Positions 49,099 to 49,414 of a stretch of 49,414 nucleotides of DNA are shown piece after piece. The notes beneath the pieces were generated by a model that searched no databases, was not told where the DNA came from, and saw only the letters and a program-made list of their open reading frames with translations. Position numbers and translations under genes: made by a program. The DNA lies in the IMG/VR virus record IMGVR_UViG_3300008055_000177, positions 1-49,414 of that record, one strand, 5' to 3'. Position 1 is the first letter of the stretch; every line of letters starts with the position of its first letter. This DNA is from a virus.

Positions 49099-49414
49099 AT
49101 GGCAAGAAAGTCTAGTGCTGTCGAAAAGACAGACAAGCAAGACAAGTCAAATGAACAAGACTTTTCAATTGATCTAATTCGTGCGATCAATAAAGAGCAG
49201 GGAACACGCGTAGCATATAATCTAGCATGCGATGAGTCTCCCACGCACATCAAGCGCTGGATCAGCACGGGCTGTAAGCAGCTTGACTATATTGTGTCGA
49301 ACAGGCGTAATGGCGGCCTACCAGAAGGTCGTATCATTGAGATCTTTGGCCCACCGTCAATTGGTAAGTCTCATATTGCATTGCAGATTGCAAGATCAAC
49401 ACAGCAGATGGGTG
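49099..49414 (+). CDS. UvsX/RecA-like recombinase, N-terminal part (3' end cut off by window)
   Basis: ATG 49099 follows TTAGGAG; the frame is open to the window end, giving 105 residues. A Lys/Asp/Gln-rich N-terminus is followed by STGCKQLDYIVS, GGLPEGRIIEIFG and the Walker A GPPSIGKS at 84-91, the order of RecA/UvsX. The recombinase forms filaments on ssDNA and exchanges strands, feeding recombination-dependent replication together with the SbcCD-like and gp32-like proteins of this window. The rest of the gene lies outside. Confidence 0.88.
   Translation, partial: MARKSSAVEKTDKQDKSNEQDFSIDLIRAINKEQGTRVAYNLACDESPTHIKRWISTGCKQLDYIVSNRRNGGLPEGRIIEIFGPPSIGKSHIALQIARSTQQMG

Overview
The window is a contiguous piece of a large tailed-phage genome with a contractile tail. 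It is distantly T4-like, in the style of marine or 'far-T4' myoviruses. The evidence is the T4-ordered virion module (large terminase, portal, prohead protease, scaffold, major capsid protein, gp13/gp14-like neck proteins, gp15-like tail terminator, sheath, gp19-like tube, gp26-like baseplate/chaperone protein, very long tape measure, LysM-like baseplate protein, hub), flanked by T4-type replication and recombination genes. Base composition is moderate to AT-rich, genes are packed tightly with mostly purine-rich ribosome-binding sites, and all but one gene lie on the + strand. The host cannot be told from the sequence. No tRNA, rRNA, CRISPR or integrase gene was seen, and no stretch over 300 bases lacks a gene.

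Layout. 1-3564: end of a TOPRIM primase gene, then a single-chain SbcD-SbcC (gp47-gp46-like) recombination nuclease. 3588-4237: two small unknown genes. 4252-9390: terminase, portal, a core-region protein and the prohead protease. 9392-13427: small head and prohead genes and the scaffold gene, which has a strong internal in-frame start. 13469-15358: major capsid protein, followed by a terminator, an HNH endonuclease cassette and a second terminator. 15898-19475: accessory head genes, including a DEDDh exonuclease, and a possible holin-like protein. 19523-22686: neck and tail-completion genes. 22791-30422: two tandem, divergent tail-sheath genes. 30453-31829 (minus strand): a Vsr-like homing endonuclease. 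31951-46055: tube, gp26-like protein with a possible frameshifted extension, tape measure, baseplate and hub. 46088-49414: a stand-alone family A DNA polymerase core, an HD-domain-like protein, a gp32-like ssDNA-binding protein and the start of a UvsX/RecA recombinase.

Most notable. (1) Four head-region proteins, one of them the DEDDh exonuclease, begin with a similar roughly 20-residue amphipathic helix ending in L-x-E. That is the cleavage rule of T4-type prohead proteases, and the protease is encoded in the same block. This suggests a capsid-targeting propeptide system that packs cargo proteins, including a nuclease, into the head. (2) The family A polymerase is a 408-residue core with no proofreading domain. 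(3) A run of seven T's may shift the gp26-like gene into an otherwise start-less open frame just before the tape measure. (4) Three exact 12-nt periods of GAAAACT run into the start codon of the gp32-like gene and look like an autogenous translational operator. (5) The second sheath protein carries four copies of a beta-rich insert. (6) The Mre11-like and Rad50-like proteins are fused.

How the genes work together. The terminase and portal package DNA into a prohead built on the scaffold and core proteins and matured by the protease. The neck proteins and gp15-like protein join head to tail. The sheath, tube, tape measure, hub and baseplate proteins form the contractile tail. The flanking primase, SbcCD, polymerase, ssDNA-binding protein and UvsX belong to recombination-dependent replication of the T4 kind.
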